Program-made: the position numbers and the translations under genes
Shown: one piece after another, positions 1 to 7,279 of the stretch
Position numbering within the stretch: position 1 is the first letter of the stretch
How the letters are laid out: each line of letters begins with the position of its first letter
From: a virus
IMG/VR virus record: IMGVR_UViG_3300020596_000020
Location: 17,645 to 81,644 of that record
DNA: 64,000 nt
Reading direction: 5' to 3' (one strand)
Notes under the pieces: model-generated
The model's database searches: none
The model's input: only the letters and a program-made list of their open reading frames with translations
What the model was told of the DNA's origin: nothing

Positions 1-149
1 TTGCAAGTTCTCTGGTCGATGGCGACTCCTTGGTTCTTCCAAGCTGGACATGAGCAGCTGTAGACGCCACCGGTATTTTTCAGCTCGTACGGTTTCTTAC
101 CGGAGCCCTGGATGTACGCGATCTCGCCGTCTTTCAGAGTATTCGCCAT
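1..149 (-). CDS. SWIM zinc-finger N-terminus of a probable DNA ligase (partial)
   Basis: Only the first 49 codons are inside the window; the frame runs off the left edge. The peptide MANTLKDGEIAYIQGSG, then NTGGVYSCSCPAWKN, with Cys at 32, 34 and 49, is the first part of a SWIM (CxCx-n-CxH) finger. The final His would lie just outside the window. From family knowledge, this exact style of SWIM segment stands at the N-terminus of some bacterial ATP-dependent DNA ligases; the ligase domain itself cannot be seen here. The ATG lies 1 base after the stop of the upstream gene, so the two are probably co-translated. It could also be a stand-alone SWIM protein. Confidence 0.6.
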   Translation of the reverse strand, partial: MANTLKDGEIAYIQGSGKKPYELKNTGGVYSCSCPAWKNQGVAIDQRTC

Positions 150-150
150 G

Positions 151-375
151 TCATACGCCTTCCGGGACTTCGATGAGATAGAGACCATCCAGTTGAGCAG
201 AGAACAGGCAGCTCATCAGATTCTTGATGACGTACGAGCGTGCTTCTTTGTAACGCTCGACCGACAGACCTGGCGTCTCAAGCACGCCGAGTCGAGCGAG
301 AATGCGCAGCGCGTCGCCGTACACGGGCGAGGTCGGCGGCAGGTCTTGCAGAACCGCTGTCAGTTTGTCGTTCAT
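151..375 (-). CDS. Small protein of unknown function (74 aa)
   Basis: I recognise no family. The protein is mixed alpha-helical in appearance and ends LDGLYLIEVPEGV. It has no Shine-Dalgarno. Its ATG lies six bases after a TAGAGT hexamer, so it is probably the first gene of a transcript that continues into the SWIM/ligase gene. Confidence 0.6.
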   Translation of the reverse strand: MNDKLTAVLQDLPPTSPVYGDALRILARLGVLETPGLSVERYKEARSYVIKNLMSCLFSAQLDGLYLIEVPEGV

Positions 376-381
376 GAAACC

Positions 382-415
382 ACTCTACCAGAGTTAGGCA
401 AAAGAAGAACTCTTC
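382..415 (-). promoter_or_regulatory. Phage-type promoter (GAAGAG-N22-TAGAGT) before the 375 start
   Basis: On the minus strand GAAGAG (410-415) is followed by 22 bases, TAGAGT (382-387), six bases and the ATG at 375. If transcription starts at the ATG, the hexamer sits at -12 to -7 and the box at about -40. This is the first of nine such sites in the window. There is no ribosome binding site, which implies a leaderless transcript. The box overlaps the last codons of the upstream gene. Confidence 0.6.
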
Positions 416-665
416 ATGCTGGTTGACGACTCATGAATACAACGAGACCGAGCATCCACCATTCGATGAACTGTTGAGGGTGGAACCAGAACGATTCTTC
501 AACACTGGATTTCTGCCAGATTGTTTGAATCGTCTCGTCAGGCCATAAGCTTTCAATATAGATGATCTGTTCTGTGTTGCCTGATTCTTTGATACGATCA
601 ATCAATTCAAACAGCTTCCAAGAAGCTGTCACCGATCGCTCATCCATATAGTCGAGAAGTATCAT
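414..665 (-). CDS. Small protein of unknown function (83 aa)
   Basis: No family recognised. It is rich in Trp, Glu and Ser. The C-terminal part (EWWMLGLVVFMS) is hydrophobic and might peripherally touch a membrane, but is too short to call a transmembrane helix with confidence. The start is the ATG at 665; an upstream pair of ATGs is out of frame because of a run of five A. Confidence 0.5.
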   Translation of the reverse strand: MILLDYMDERSVTASWKLFELIDRIKESGNTEQIIYIESLWPDETIQTIWQKSSVEESFWFHPQQFIEWWMLGLVVFMSRQPA

Positions 666-698
666 TTTTCCAAAGGTAGATGCGAATGCACTCTCGCA

Positions 699-782
699 TC
701 ATGTTATGGATCTCGAGCACTTTCGGCTCGAACCGAAGTCACCATACTCACGCCCGCCGGAATCGAATCGGACCTCCATCAT
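699..782 (-). CDS. Possible 27-aa mini-ORF between larger genes
   Basis: The ATG overlaps the stop of the upstream gene (TGATG), and the frame encodes MMEVRFDSGGREYGDFG and ten more residues before TGA. That TGA again overlaps an ATG opening a 20-aa frame which ends inside the next gene. The chain of coupled starts fits translational coupling, but an old frameshift in one small gene would look the same. An imperfect inverted repeat (719-726 with 733-739) lies in it. Confidence 0.25.
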   Translation of the reverse strand: MMEVRFDSGGREYGDFGSSRKCSRSIT

Positions 783-1246
783 CACCTCTTCCGTTTCGGG
801 CGGTAGGCCTTTCGCGCCGCAATGAAGCCTTCCACAAAACTCCGCATGATACTGTGGTCGCTGCGAGGGATCTTGTCCTCATTGGGGTCCCTCATCGTCG
901 AGTAGTTCCGGATAACCATGAGGTTGTAGTTGCCGCGGTCGTAGTGATTGATGTGCTTCTGGGCGAACAGATTGTAGAAGGGGAACTTCTTCAAGAACTG
1001 CCCTTGAAGACGACCAATCTCGTCTTCGTCGAGGTCGGCGCACCAGCTCATCAAGCTGAACGCTGGCATCATCGTCGCCTTGCTGATATCGTAGAAGCTG
1101 CTGTCTTCCTTGACCTTGTCGCCGAAGACGGCTCGCTTCTCGAGCTCAACGAGCTCGTTGCGATACTTCTGATCAAGCTCTTCTCGCACAGTCTCGAACG
1201 CTCGCTTGGTTTGCTCGTCGACATTCGTGTACTTGATGCTCATCAC
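782..1246 (-). CDS. Protein of unknown function (154 aa)
   Basis: No domain recognised. The first 45 residues are charged and helix-forming (ETVREELDQKYRNELVELEK). The tail is strongly basic (ARKAYRPKRKR), which would suit nucleic-acid contact. It overlaps the upstream gene by four bases (ATGA), so it is translated from the same mRNA. Confidence 0.65.
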   Translation of the reverse strand: MMSIKYTNVDEQTKRAFETVREELDQKYRNELVELEKRAVFGDKVKEDSSFYDISKATMMPAFSLMSWCADLDEDEIGRLQGQFLKKFPFYNLFAQKHINHYDRGNYNLMVIRNYSTMRDPNEDKIPRSDHSIMRSFVEGFIAARKAYRPKRKR

Positions 1247-1467
1247 CGACCTCCTCCAGGCCCGTACTTCTCCACGTCTTCAAGCTCCTGCACGAGCCCG
1301 GCAAGACGGTTCGCCTGCACGGCCAAAGTCATCACGTCACTAATATGTGTGTTCAAGTCGGAGTGGGCACCGTCGCGGCACTTGCGCAGTGTCTCGGCGC
1401 GAATGAGGAGATTGTCGACAGCTTCGTTGCGCTGCTTGATACGATGCTGGAGGAGGGTTTCTTTCAC
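1243..1467 (-). CDS. Small coiled-coil protein of unknown function (74 aa)
   Basis: Almost wholly helical by composition, with heptad-like spacing of Leu/Ile/Val between residues 3 and 68 and a Gly-rich end (GPGGGR). It overlaps the genes on both sides by four bases. No family recognised. Confidence 0.6.
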   Translation of the reverse strand: MKETLLQHRIKQRNEAVDNLLIRAETLRKCRDGAHSDLNTHISDVMTLAVQANRLAGLVQELEDVEKYGPGGGR

Positions 1468-1652
1468 AAGTCACCTCGAGAAAGACATTGCACGACCCTA
1501 ATTGTGAAGATCGCTGGCCTGGCCAAGACGACGAAGATACTCAAGATCACTGAGAAAATGTCCACCCACTTGTCGAAGATTATTCTGCGACTCGCAATGA
1601 CACAAAGAATGCCAACTGTCATGTAGAGTACAACGAGGTGCGCAATGTTCAT
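1464..1652 (-). CDS. Small two-helix membrane protein (62 aa)
   Basis: Two hydrophobic segments are visible, about residues 3-21 (IAHLVVLYMTVGILCVIAS) and 32-49 (IFSVILSIFVVLARPAIF), separated by a basic turn (RRIIFDK). This suggests an inner-membrane hairpin. Function unknown; its pairing with the next membrane protein (1694-1873) could mean a shared role such as superinfection exclusion or lysis, but that is only inference. It starts seven bases after a TAGAGT promoter hexamer and has no Shine-Dalgarno. Confidence 0.6.
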   Translation of the reverse strand: MNIAHLVVLYMTVGILCVIASRRIIFDKWVDIFSVILSIFVVLARPAIFTIRVVQCLSRGDL

Positions 1653-1659
1653 GGAAAGA

Positions 1660-1693
1660 ACTCTAATATCTCTGAGAGGGAAAAGATCTCTTC
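1660..1693 (-). promoter_or_regulatory. Phage-type promoter (GAAGAG-N22-TAGAGT) before the 1652 start
   Basis: GAAGAG at 1688-1693, 22 bases, TAGAGT at 1660-1665, then seven bases to the ATG. It opens the transcript 1652 to 414. Confidence 0.6.
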
Positions 1694-1873
1694 TTACAGG
1701 TCACCGTCCACGACGTGGTGATGAAACTTGACAACCCACTTGAACGGCCAGAAGACGAACGTCCAGAAGACGTAGACCACCGCGAAGAGGCCGCGTGTGT
1801 CGTTGATACTGTCGCGAGCGGCGATGCAGGTCAACACGGCCGGCATCAGGTAAACGAGCAGGAAGATGATCAC
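1694..1873 (-). CDS. Small two-helix membrane protein (59 aa)
   Basis: I chose the GTG at 1873 because it overlaps the stop of the 5' nuclease gene as GTGA; the longer frame would run 100 bases into that gene. Two hydrophobic stretches (IIFLLVYLMPAVLTCIAA; LFAVVYVFWTFVFWPFKWVV) flank a charged turn, and the tail has three consecutive His (KFHHHVVDGDL). No family recognised. Confidence 0.55.
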   Translation of the reverse strand: MIIFLLVYLMPAVLTCIAARDSINDTRGLFAVVYVFWTFVFWPFKWVVKFHHHVVDGDL

Positions 1874-2742
1874 AGCGAAGCTTCCTTCAAGGCGCCAAAC
1901 GTGTCCACGAAGCGACTGTACGCCGGCTCCTCGGCGAGCGAAGGCATGTCCAACATCAGAAAGTCGATCATGCACGCCGCCGGGTCGAACTTGCCGCTGT
2001 CGAGCTGCACCTTACGCCACTCGTCCTTGTCGAGCTCGTAGAACTTAACGAGCTTGAGGTTTCGTTCGTAGATCTCGTTCTGCTCCAACGGCAGATTGGC
2101 AACATCGAACGATCCGTCGGCAATGGAGGCACACAGCTTGAGTGCCTTCTTCGGCCCGTACCCGCCGATGCCCGGGATGTTGTCCGACTTGTCACCGACG
2201 ATAGCCTTATAGACCAACACGTCGTGGTCGGGCGTTGTCACAAACTCCTTGATACCGTAGTTGTAGAGACGGATGTGCTCGGATTCGCGGAGAAGCTGAG
2301 TGAAGTCCTTGTCGTTGGACGCGATGATGCAGTTCTTACCTTTCTTTGCGAGGGCGCGGGCCACGTTCGCAATGAGGTCGTCGGCTTCGCACTTGGGATG
2401 CTTGATGACGGTCACCTCCAGGTTCTTGAGAGCGAAGTTGATCGCCTCGTCAACCTGCTTCTTCAGCATCATGATATCTGCGAACTTCTTCTCAGCTTCC
2501 GGATCGTCAGATTTCACCTTTCTGTGACCCTTATATTCCGGGTAGATTTCGTAGCGATGTGCCGGCGAGCCTTCTTTTACCAAAATAAGTGAACTAGGCT
2601 TAAGCGTGTCAACGAGAGCACGAAGGTTGCGCAGGAACTGGAAGGTGAAGTTCGACTTCACGCCTTCCGGCAGCGGCTTGCCGAAGGACATGCGACACCT
2701 AAACGCAAAGTTTTGGAGGTCCAGCAGGAGGATTCCGTTCAT
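1870..2742 (-). CDS. 5'-3' exonuclease / flap endonuclease (PIN-FEN family), copy 1
   Basis: 290 aa, the size of T4 RNase H and the Pol I 5'-nuclease domain. Visible motifs: the N-terminal acidic strand LLLDLQNF; the YPEYKGHR loop; CEADDLIANV and IIASNDKDF, which supply the clustered metal-binding acids; and IVGDKSDNIPGIGGYGPKKA, the helix-three-turn-helix that grips duplex DNA. The usual Asp in the VWDG strand is Glu (VKEG). Expected role: removal of RNA primers and flaps in replication. A second intact paralogue lies at 54844-55812. The start is directly downstream of a TATAGT hexamer; a homing endonuclease gene begins just upstream in the opposite direction. Confidence 0.88.
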   Translation of the reverse strand: MNGILLLDLQNFAFRCRMSFGKPLPEGVKSNFTFQFLRNLRALVDTLKPSSLILVKEGSPAHRYEIYPEYKGHRKVKSDDPEAEKKFADIMMLKKQVDEAINFALKNLEVTVIKHPKCEADDLIANVARALAKKGKNCIIASNDKDFTQLLRESEHIRLYNYGIKEFVTTPDHDVLVYKAIVGDKSDNIPGIGGYGPKKALKLCASIADGSFDVANLPLEQNEIYERNLKLVKFYELDKDEWRKVQLDSGKFDPAACMIDFLMLDMPSLAEEPAYSRFVDTFGALKEASL

Positions 2743-2748
2743 AAAGTC

Positions 2749-2782
2749 ACTATATCAGCTAACTTTGGAACAGGATCTCTTC
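2749..2782 (-). promoter_or_regulatory. Phage-type promoter (GAAGAG-N22-TATAGT) before 5' nuclease copy 1
   Basis: GAAGAG at 2777-2782, TATAGT at 2749-2754, six bases to the ATG at 2742. The box abuts the start codon of the divergent GIY-YIG gene (2783), so the endonuclease insertion has left the promoter intact. Confidence 0.6.
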
Positions 2783-3424
2783 ATGACTGTCTTCTTCGTC
2801 TACATCGATTGGACACTCGAGTCTTCACCTCGTGTCTTCTATGTTGGCAAAGGCAATGAGCGTCGCGTCGGTCTCCGTGACCGTGACAACAGTCATTGGA
2901 AACGCATCGCATCCAAATACGGTTGGCGTCGTGAGGTCGTGTTGGCCACGAAAGATGAAGCGTTCGCGCTTGACGAGGAGAAGCGCTTCATCAAGGAACA
3001 TCGCACGTTCCAAGGGTATGACGACTACCTCTGGGGTGCGAACAAGACATTGGGTGGTGAAGGCACGAGCGGCCTTCGGTTCCGTCGTTCACCTGACTCC
3101 ATTGAACGACAGCGTTGTGCCCAACTTGGCAAGAAGCGTGGTCCAATAGTAAAACTCGCCGGGGTCAATCATCCGATGTATGGAAAACATGGTCGCGATA
3201 ACCCGAACTACGGATCAAAACGATCTGTCGATTACCTCACCAGGTGCAGCGGCGAGAACAGTCCGAACGCAGTCATGACTTGGGCGTTGGTTACCATTCT
3301 CCGTGAGAGATACGCCCAAGGAGAAAAGCAGGCAGACTTGGCGCGAGCTTTCGACATCACGCCACACTCAGTGTACATGATCGTGCACAACAAGACTTGG
3401 AAGACTACATCTTCGTCGTGGTGA
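2783..3424 (+). CDS. GIY-YIG homing endonuclease (free-standing)
   Basis: 213 aa from the ATG at 2783; a longer open frame upstream runs through the 5' nuclease gene and is ignored. The N-terminus has the GIY-YIG signature in variant form (FFVYIDW, then RVFYVGKGNERR). Residues about 130-150 carry NUMOD3-like motifs (HPMYGKHGRDNPNYGS). The C-terminus has a helix-turn-helix of the endonuclease-associated type (QADLARAFDITPHSVYMIV). This order of nuclease, NUMOD3 and HTH is typical of intron-like or free-standing phage homing endonucleases. It is one of few plus-strand genes and sits at the 5' side of the 5' nuclease gene. Confidence 0.85.
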   Translation: MTVFFVYIDWTLESSPRVFYVGKGNERRVGLRDRDNSHWKRIASKYGWRREVVLATKDEAFALDEEKRFIKEHRTFQGYDDYLWGANKTLGGEGTSGLRFRRSPDSIERQRCAQLGKKRGPIVKLAGVNHPMYGKHGRDNPNYGSKRSVDYLTRCSGENSPNAVMTWALVTILRERYAQGEKQADLARAFDITPHSVYMIVHNKTWKTTSSSW

Positions 3425-3614
3425 ACTGCACGCTGACGCTGACGTTGAACGGGAGGTAGAGCCTCCACTCCGTCTGAACATCTTCTTCATGCTCGAACAC
3501 GAACTTATACAGTGTGACCCAGCCGCGGCGCCACCTGATGATCTGTGTGTACGTGAGTACAAGGTCGCCCTCGACTCCAACGCGATCCCACTCCCAGGTC
3601 CACCACTTACTCAT
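3405..3614 (-). CDS. Small protein of unknown function (69 aa)
   Basis: No family recognised. Trp-rich N-terminus (MSKWWTWEWD) and a beta-like C-terminus (YLPFNVSVSVQFTTTKM). Its last 20 bases overlap the convergent end of the GIY-YIG gene; its start overlaps the stop of the upstream gene by four bases. Confidence 0.55.
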   Translation of the reverse strand: MSKWWTWEWDRVGVEGDLVLTYTQIIRWRRGWVTLYKFVFEHEEDVQTEWRLYLPFNVSVSVQFTTTKM

Positions 3615-4126
3615 GCTGACACCATGTTATCAAAATGGATGGATCTCGTCGCGCCGTCCTTGTCCAAGCGTACGAGCACGTGTCCGGGGTACAGTTCACA
3701 GAGGCCAAGAACCGTCGCTGACTCGTCTGTCGAGTACGTGAGAACGTGTTGTCCAACAGCGTACGGGCAGTACAACCCGATGCGAGCGCGGAAGTCATCC
3801 CACGCTGCACGTGTCTGTTCTTTGTTGAGATCTGCTTGTACCTCAAAGCTGACACCCTGAATGTTGCTGACGTACACGCGCCAACCGTTGCGCTCCCAGA
3901 TCCAGAAGCGATACACGCCGACCCAGGTGTAATCCTGTTGTCCGAGGATGGCCTTGTAGAAGCCAACCGTCTTGATCCACCCCTTACGCTTGTACGCGCC
4001 AAGAGCGATCGTTCGCGGAGCCATGTATATGGCCATCATCTCGGATTGGAAGGCCGTCTTCTCCTCGTCGGTCCAGTCCCAGATCTTGTTGACGATCGGC
4101 GTGCTCTCCCACCTCTCCCACATCAC
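3611..4126 (-). CDS. Protein of unknown function (171 aa)
   Basis: No domain recognised. It is aromatic-rich (WVGVYRFWIWERNGWRVYVS), acid and basic residues are balanced, and it looks globular. GTG at 4126 and ATG at 4123 are both possible starts; both overlap the stop of the upstream gene. Confidence 0.6.
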   Translation of the reverse strand: MMWERWESTPIVNKIWDWTDEEKTAFQSEMMAIYMAPRTIALGAYKRKGWIKTVGFYKAILGQQDYTWVGVYRFWIWERNGWRVYVSNIQGVSFEVQADLNKEQTRAAWDDFRARIGLYCPYAVGQHVLTYSTDESATVLGLCELYPGHVLVRLDKDGATRSIHFDNMVSA

Positions 4127-4554
4127 TTCGTCTCCGGAGGCAGCAGTTCTTTCAGAAGCTTGGCCAAGCAGCTCGCCACAACGTTGAACCCGTTTGCGCG
4201 CTTGCGACGCTGTCGGTCGAACTTCTCCAGCTCGAGAACAAGCTCCCTGATGCCTGGCACAAGCGTGCTCAGACCCAGGCCACAGCGATCCGAGAACAAC
4301 GTCGCGGCTCTTGCCGCGACGCGAGCGTTCTCCTCAGCACGAAGCTTACGCAGGTCAGTCCATTGGTTATTGATGTCACCGCTACCCCAACACTCGTCGC
4401 AGACGTCCTGCATCATGGAAGCGCCACCCATCCCGCCTCTCCATGTCGAGGTTGACCCGTACATGCGAGTACCAAAGCCACGACATGCCTCGCAAGGCGT
4501 CTCGATGTCTCGATAGCGATACATCCACTTGAAATGCTCTTCTGTGTCGCTCAT
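4123..4554 (-). CDS. DnaJ-type zinc-finger protein (CxxCxGxG pair)
   Basis: 143 aa from the ATG at 4554, chosen for the ATGA overlap with the upstream gene. Two half-sites CEACRGFG and CDECWGSG, about 25 residues apart, form a DnaJ-like zinc-binding module near residues 20-60. The remainder is a charged helical region ending in LLKELLPPETK. There is no J-domain, so it is not a co-chaperone in the usual sense; the module may bind unfolded protein or nucleic acid. Function unknown. Confidence 0.55.
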   Translation of the reverse strand: MSDTEEHFKWMYRYRDIETPCEACRGFGTRMYGSTSTWRGGMGGASMMQDVCDECWGSGDINNQWTDLRKLRAEENARVAARAATLFSDRCGLGLSTLVPGIRELVLELEKFDRQRRKRANGFNVVASCLAKLLKELLPPETK

Positions 4555-4790
4555 CGCACTCTCCGACAGTTGCTGCCCGGCTGCCCGGGCTCGTTGGAGT
4601 GAGTGCAGAAGTTGCCATGATAAGTCGCCTTGGGGCAACGCTTGTTCCCACAAGTGGGACATAGGACCATACGAGATTTGACAGGGTTGAACGGGTTGAA
4701 CGGGTTGAACGGGTTGAACGGGTTGAACGGGTTGAACGGATCGTTCGAATTATCGAGACATGTGTAACAAGCGTCGCACTTCTCAGACAT
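4551..4790 (-). CDS. Zinc-ribbon-like protein with an NPF tripeptide repeat
   Basis: 79 aa. An N-terminal CDACYTC pair is followed by a run of Asn-Pro-Phe tripeptides (about residues 16-36) and then CPTCGNKRC and further Cys/His, consistent with zinc binding split by a flexible repeat. The repeat is encoded by perfect 9-bp DNA repeats, so its length is probably variable. The start is six bases after a TAATAT promoter hexamer. No family recognised. Confidence 0.55.
   Translation of the reverse strand: MSEKCDACYTCLDNSNDPFNPFNPFNPFNPFNPFNPVKSRMVLCPTCGNKRCPKATYHGNFCTHSNEPGQPGSNCRRVR
4684..4738. repeat. Tandem 9-bp repeat (gggttgaac, about six copies)
   Basis: Six nearly perfect head-to-tail copies encode Asn-Pro-Phe repeats in the minus-strand gene. 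The unit is a multiple of three, so slippage changes repeat number without breaking the frame. Confidence 0.9.
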
Positions 4791-4796
4791 AACGTC

Positions 4797-4831
4797 ATAT
4801 TACTGTATGAAGGCGCGCATTGTTACTCTTC
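4797..4831 (-). promoter_or_regulatory. Phage-type promoter (GAAGAG-N23-TAATAT) before the 4790 start
   Basis: GAAGAGTAAC begins at 4831, 23 bases separate the box from TAATAT (4797-4802), and six bases lead to the ATG. The extended box GAAGAGTAAC recurs at 20505, and GCAGAGTAAC at 41469. Confidence 0.65.
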
Positions 4832-5609
4832 AGAACACGAACCCGGGCACACGCGTTACGACCCACGTATCGCTCGTTTCGACCCATCCGATGTAACTTT
4901 CATCGACCCAAACATGACCGTTGTCGCCCCAACCAGCGCCCCAACTGTTACGCAGCAAAAATTCGCGACGGCCGTTCGCAGTGGTTCGCACACCAACGAC
5001 AATCATGGCATGATAGCCGACCCAAGACGACGGCGGCATCCACACCTTACCGCCACCGTGGTAGGCGATGAAGGAGTTATCAACCGCAGTGGCGATGGTG
5101 ACCGGGTGGTTGGCTCGCACAGCGACCTCGACACCATCAGCTCGTGAGGTCGCGCCGCCGTAGATGCGGTAATACTCGAGCACTTTGTTATCAAGACTCT
5201 CTTTATATGCGCGCAGCGGCGGCTGAGCGAACACTTTGGTGACGTCGTAAGGCCAAGTCTCCTCGCGGCACACACCGAGTGTACGAAGACTATCGATCGC
5301 GTTGGCGATGAAAGTGCCTTCATCAAGGCCAGTATCTCGAGTGTAACTTCGTGCTGACCAATAGAGATGCAAACGTGAGATCTGGACGACGTTCGTCGGA
5401 TCTTCCAGACCGATGACGATCTCAAGTAAATCGCCAACGCAGTTAGCGACGCAGCTGTTCAATGAGAGCTGATTGGAGATCGGAGTGTGCTCCGGGATGA
5501 CGTGTTCGCTACTTGTCGCGGCGGCCGTCGCGAAGGCGGGCATGGCGACCGTAAACGGCTTAACGTGAGGAGTCTTGAGACTGGGCTTGTAGCCTGTGTA
5601 GAAGGTCAC
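4830..5609 (-). CDS. Papain-like cysteine protease (C1 family)
   Basis: 259 aa. The catalytic residues can be placed in order: Gln47 and Cys53 in NQLSLNSCVAN, His200 in GYHAMIVVGV, and Asn221 in LLRNSWGAGWGDNGHVWV, the classical papain tail motif. There is no long inhibitory propeptide and no clear signal peptide, though residues 18-32 are Ala-rich. The start is GTG at 5609, six bases after a TAGTTA hexamer. Possible roles are processing of virion proteins, host-protein cleavage, or delivery with the particle; the sequence does not decide. Confidence 0.85.
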   Translation of the reverse strand: MTFYTGYKPSLKTPHVKPFTVAMPAFATAAATSSEHVIPEHTPISNQLSLNSCVANCVGDLLEIVIGLEDPTNVVQISRLHLYWSARSYTRDTGLDEGTFIANAIDSLRTLGVCREETWPYDVTKVFAQPPLRAYKESLDNKVLEYYRIYGGATSRADGVEVAVRANHPVTIATAVDNSFIAYHGGGKVWMPPSSWVGYHAMIVVGVRTTANGRREFLLRNSWGAGWGDNGHVWVDESYIGWVETSDTWVVTRVPGFVF

Positions 5610-5628
5610 ATGATCTAACTAGCGAGGA

Positions 5629-6210
5629 TCAATTGTTGCTGTTTCTCAAGTTCTTGAGGGCTTTTCCCGCATCGGCCGCGGCCGATGCACTCGCGGGCGC
5701 AAAAGAGTATCTTTCCACATCACGTAGAAACTCTGCTAAAGGTTTGATAGGTGTGCCTTCAGATGTTTCGGACGAGCTGATCAACCCGTAACTACAACCA
5801 GAGTTAGTAGCCTTGACTTTTGTCGGTTTATACTCATAGGACATGTCAGAAGGGCCTACACCGTAGACGTCTTCGTGAGCGAGCTTCTTGCCGCTGTTCT
5901 CGTCGCTGGTTCTCGCGAAAAAGTGAACCTCATCGTAATCAAGACAATCGAGATCGTCGAAATGTTCCTCGCTCAACAACCATTCGATCGCTTCAAAGTC
6001 TCCATCAAAAGCAGAAAATAACTTGAACGTGAGTTCAGGCGGAAGCCCAGATATGTTACTCTTCGAGAGACTGAAGAAACCTTCAGCCGAATCGTAGACA
6101 CGAAGAATCGACATCCCGGTCAGCGCCACGAAGACCGTTGCGGCTTGCTTGTCTATCAGATTATTGTTGTCGATGAACTGTAAGGTTTGTGTAGGAGTGA
6201 TCTTTCGCAT
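5629..6210 (-). CDS. Protein of unknown function, acidic (193 aa)
   Basis: I use ATG 6210 (MRKITPTQ) because the longer frame overlaps the upstream lipoprotein gene by 140 bases. The middle is acidic (HFDDLDCLDYDEVHFF) and the C-terminus is Ala-rich (SFAPASASAAADAGK). No family recognised. Confidence 0.55.
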   Translation of the reverse strand: MRKITPTQTLQFIDNNNLIDKQAATVFVALTGMSILRVYDSAEGFFSLSKSNISGLPPELTFKLFSAFDGDFEAIEWLLSEEHFDDLDCLDYDEVHFFARTSDENSGKKLAHEDVYGVGPSDMSYEYKPTKVKATNSGCSYGLISSSETSEGTPIKPLAEFLRDVERYSFAPASASAAADAGKALKNLRNSNN

Positions 6211-6211
6211 A

Positions 6212-6535
6212 TCATAATCGTTTCGGCAGCGGGTTGCTCGTCCCCGTGCACACATCGACTTCTGAGCAAGACTTAATGTTTGCGAGACAGCGCGGATTTG
6301 GAAAAATTCCTGCAGCCGATAGCTCACGACAAATATCGGAGAATCTTGTGCCACGCTTTGTTGGTTGGCCTTCCGGACAGCTTAGAGCAATCAGGTGAAT
6401 CTCGGCGGCGTCGCACATGTCAACGTCGGTGGGAATCGGCGTCGGACGAGGCACGACAGGATCAGAACCCTGTGACGGTGGACACGCGCTGTTGCTTAGC
6501 GCTACGATGATGGCGACGATCGGTCCGAATCTCAT
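6212..6535 (-). CDS. Small secreted Cys-containing protein, possible lipoprotein (107 aa)
   Basis: An N-terminal signal sequence (MRFGPIVAIIVALSNSAC) ends in a Cys that could be lipidated, although Asn at -3 is not a textbook lipobox. Pro-rich linker, then six further Cys in the mature part (e.g. CLANIKSCSEVDVC), suggesting disulphides in the periplasm or outside the cell. No family recognised. Confidence 0.55.
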   Translation of the reverse strand: MRFGPIVAIIVALSNSACPPSQGSDPVVPRPTPIPTDVDMCDAAEIHLIALSCPEGQPTKRGTRFSDICRELSAAGIFPNPRCLANIKSCSEVDVCTGTSNPLPKRL

Positions 6536-6768
6536 CGTGACCCCTTGAATGCGCCGAGTGGAATCATCTTGAGAGCTGTGATGGACATCTCAGCCGTCTT
6601 CCAGAACTCCGCAAGCTCCGCGTCGGACTTGATCTCCCCCGTGTCGACCATGTGAGTGACGAGATCCTGGATGCGTTGACGGACCTCTTCCTTCTTCATA
6701 TACTCTTTTGAGGCTTTAATGGCCTCATCTAACACGATGCGGCGCACTTTGCTGACGACGTCGCTCAT
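6532..6768 (-). CDS. Small helical protein of unknown function (78 aa)
   Basis: Highly charged and helical (AIKASKEYMKKEEVRQRIQD), with a short hydrophobic C-terminus. Overlaps the lipoprotein start by four bases. No family recognised. Confidence 0.55.
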   Translation of the reverse strand: MSDVVSKVRRIVLDEAIKASKEYMKKEEVRQRIQDLVTHMVDTGEIKSDAELAEFWKTAEMSITALKMIPLGAFKGSR

Positions 6769-6773
6769 GCTTC

Positions 6774-6977
6774 TTACCTATCGCTCCCGAGCTTCAAGAA
6801 AGATCTCTGGTCAGGCTCCCAGTCGAAGGTCATGTCTTCGTAGGTGACTATCGACGCCAGCTTGAACGTTCCAGACGCCAGCAAAACATAGAAGAGGTCA
6901 TCGTCGGTCTGGATCCAGACGAGAACTTCGTCGTCACCGACGATGACCTCTTCAGGTCGTCTTACCCAGGTTCTCAC
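6774..6977 (-). CDS. Small protein of unknown function (67 aa)
   Basis: GTG 6977 gives a GTGA overlap with the upstream stop; the longer frame would overlap by 37 bases. Beta-rich appearance (VIVGDDEVLVWIQTDDDLFY). No family recognised. Confidence 0.5.
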   Translation of the reverse strand: MRTWVRRPEEVIVGDDEVLVWIQTDDDLFYVLLASGTFKLASIVTYEDMTFDWEPDQRSFLKLGSDR

Positions 6978-7279
6978 GGCTTGTGCAGCGTGAACGCGAG
7001 CGGTTTGCATTCCGCGCCAGACTTGACGTAAGGGTTGTCTTCAAGCACAACCACGTGTGCTCGAAGCTCGTTGTGCTCTGTGATAGTCGCTGGTGTGATG
7101 AGCAAGACGCGCACCGACTTGCTGCCATCGACGCGCATCATGTACTGGTCGCCGACGACGAGTTCGACCGAAGCCAGTGCTCGCACGTCGTCGGCGTTCC
7201 GACGAACGTTGTAGTCGAAGAAGTCATACGTGCTGATCTCGCCGCTCGGTCCGCTGTAGTAGTGCCAATCCTTCTTCAT
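6974..7279 (-). CDS. Small protein of unknown function (101 aa)
   Basis: Beta-rich, with alternating charged and hydrophobic residues (VRVLLITPATITEHNELRAH). No family recognised. It is coupled to both neighbours by four-base overlaps. Confidence 0.55.
   Translation of the reverse strand: MKKDWHYYSGPSGEISTYDFFDYNVRRNADDVRALASVELVVGDQYMMRVDGSKSVRVLLITPATITEHNELRAHVVVLEDNPYVKSGAECKPLAFTLHKP

Noticed and set aside
4684-4738. Possible CRISPR-like repeat
   Set aside because: Nine-base units without spacers that encode a tripeptide repeat; not a CRISPR array. No other array was seen.
5629-6354. Longer start for the acidic protein at 5629
   Set aside because: It would overlap the upstream secreted protein by about 140 bases; the ATG at 6210 fits the spacing used elsewhere.
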